From Ctena decussata (taxonomy: Eukaryota; Mollusca; Bivalvia; Lucinida; Lucinidae), in NCBI GenBank assembly GCA_963989385.1, contig OZ022499.1, positions 80,651,903-80,715,902 on the forward strand: a stretch of DNA of 64,000 nt, given 5' to 3'. The translations under genes were made by a program, and so were the position numbers. Positions 63,595 to 64,000 of this stretch are shown in pieces. Positions within the stretch are counted from its first letter, which is position 1. Each line of letters begins with the position of its first letter. Below the pieces are notes generated by a model that was not told the origin of the DNA, made no database searches, and saw nothing but the letters and a program-made list of their open reading frames with translations.

Positions 63595-63736
63595 ATGAAA
63601 AAACACATTGTCCACGACTTTGCCAGTTACAACGGCGACATAAAATTATTGTTTGCGACAGAGGCATATGGGATGGGCGCAGATGCATCTGATGTCAGAC
63701 GTGTCTTACACCTGGGGCCACCTAATTCCCTTGAAA
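63595..63736 (+). CDS. RecQ-like DNA helicase, exon 3 (gene continues beyond window)
   Basis: Acceptor TTTAATTTCAG|ATG. The 47 codons include motif V, LFATEAYGMGADASDVRRVLHLGPP, closely following the RecQ consensus for this motif; the conserved GMG is present. It ends GAAA|GTACGG (63736/63737), phase 1. Motif VI with its arginine finger and any zinc-binding, winged-helix or HRDC domains must lie to the right of the window. The exon is too short to be seen as an ORF; it was found from the splice sites and motif. Confidence 0.8.
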
Positions 63737-64000
63737 GTACGGTTTGTTAATAGCATGTCATGATAAAGATTTGAAAAAATAATAGTTGTAAATGATGCTG
63801 CGACCGTCAGTAGATTCTCCTCGGCCAGGCCATTCTAATGACGAGTCACGACGAATGCTTTTATGGAGAATGAATGTAACTTTATCTCAGAATTATGAAT
63901 GAAACTTTTTCTCAAAATTATGAACAAAACTTTATCACAAAATTATGAACAAAGCTTTCTCTCAGAATTATCACCAAATACTCCTGCTTGTCTGATTTGT
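63737..64000 (+). other. Helicase intron 3 start, with ~30-bp tandem repeat
   Basis: After the GTACGG donor, 63881-63975 contains about four units of CTCAGAATTATGAA(C/T)(A/G)AAACTTT, 28-31 bp each. Nothing else is recognised. Confidence 0.5.

Noticed and set aside
60734..63736. Helitron helicase
   Set aside because: The motifs are RecQ type (DEAHC, aromatic loop, GMG motif V) and spliced; no Rep/HUH domain or Pif1-type motifs are seen.

Overview
The window looks like intron/intergenic DNA of a bivalve mollusc. The inference rests on dispersed repeats typical of bivalves: tandem cores with phrases such as GGGCCATAACTC or GGGCAATAACTC followed by a (GGAC)n tract, recalling the 'pearl' elements described from bivalves. 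They sit beside Tx1/L1-like, RTE-like and other LINEs, a Ty3/Gypsy relic and a tRNA-derived SINE. No bacterial-style operon, rRNA or CRISPR is present. Most open frames are transposon proteins or repeat artefacts; the one convincing host-type gene is a RecQ-like DNA helicase at the right end, spliced and running off the window.

Layout. 1-10 kb: repeat debris, a LINE 3' fragment (633-803) and two complete hairpin-ended tandem-repeat elements (4667-6366, 6460-7780). 10-16 kb: a possible small membrane-protein ORF (10327-10479, minus), a third hairpin-ended element carrying a tRNA-SINE with a 12-bp target duplication, a possible exon (13120-13198) and a fourth hairpin-ended element. 16.2-33.6 kb: a four-level nest. 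A ~173-bp tandem array is split by a hairpin-ended element (16807-31590); that is split by a long Tx1/L1-like LINE (17191-29640, 15-bp target duplication); and the LINE ORF2 is split by another hairpin-ended element (about 24696-26235). A further hairpin-ended element follows at 31751-33645. 33.9-39.4 kb: a decayed Ty3/Gypsy element on the minus strand with a textbook-like -1 frameshift signal between gag and pol. 39.6-60.6 kb: a patchwork in which blocks at 39.7-40.1, 42.4-42.9, 45.3-45.6 and 49.06-49.22 kb recur inverted at 55.9-60.6 kb. Comparing the copies exposes later insertions: a 42-bp micro-palindrome, a 3.4-kb insert containing a LINE, an RTE-type LINE and a ~560-bp inverted-repeat element. 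60.7-63.7 kb: three exons of the RecQ-like helicase, with a TTAA-flanked inverted-repeat element in intron 1.

Most notable: (1) the Tx1/L1-like LINE is intact apart from one insertion, yet carries a 5.4-kb spacer between ORF1 and ORF2 with repeated palindromes; (2) sequence-unrelated tandem-repeat elements share one end plan (5' hairpin, short inverted repeat, ~140-175-bp or longer tandem core, GGAC-rich tract, 3' hairpin whose outer arm complements the 5' repeat), and all those found lie in the same orientation; (3) the Gypsy gag stop is preceded by an in-frame U UUA AAC heptamer, a 6-nt spacer and a 7-bp stem; (4) a 42-bp palindrome flanked by a 7-bp target duplication is absent from its paralogue. 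All calls come from reading the sequence; nothing was searched against a database.
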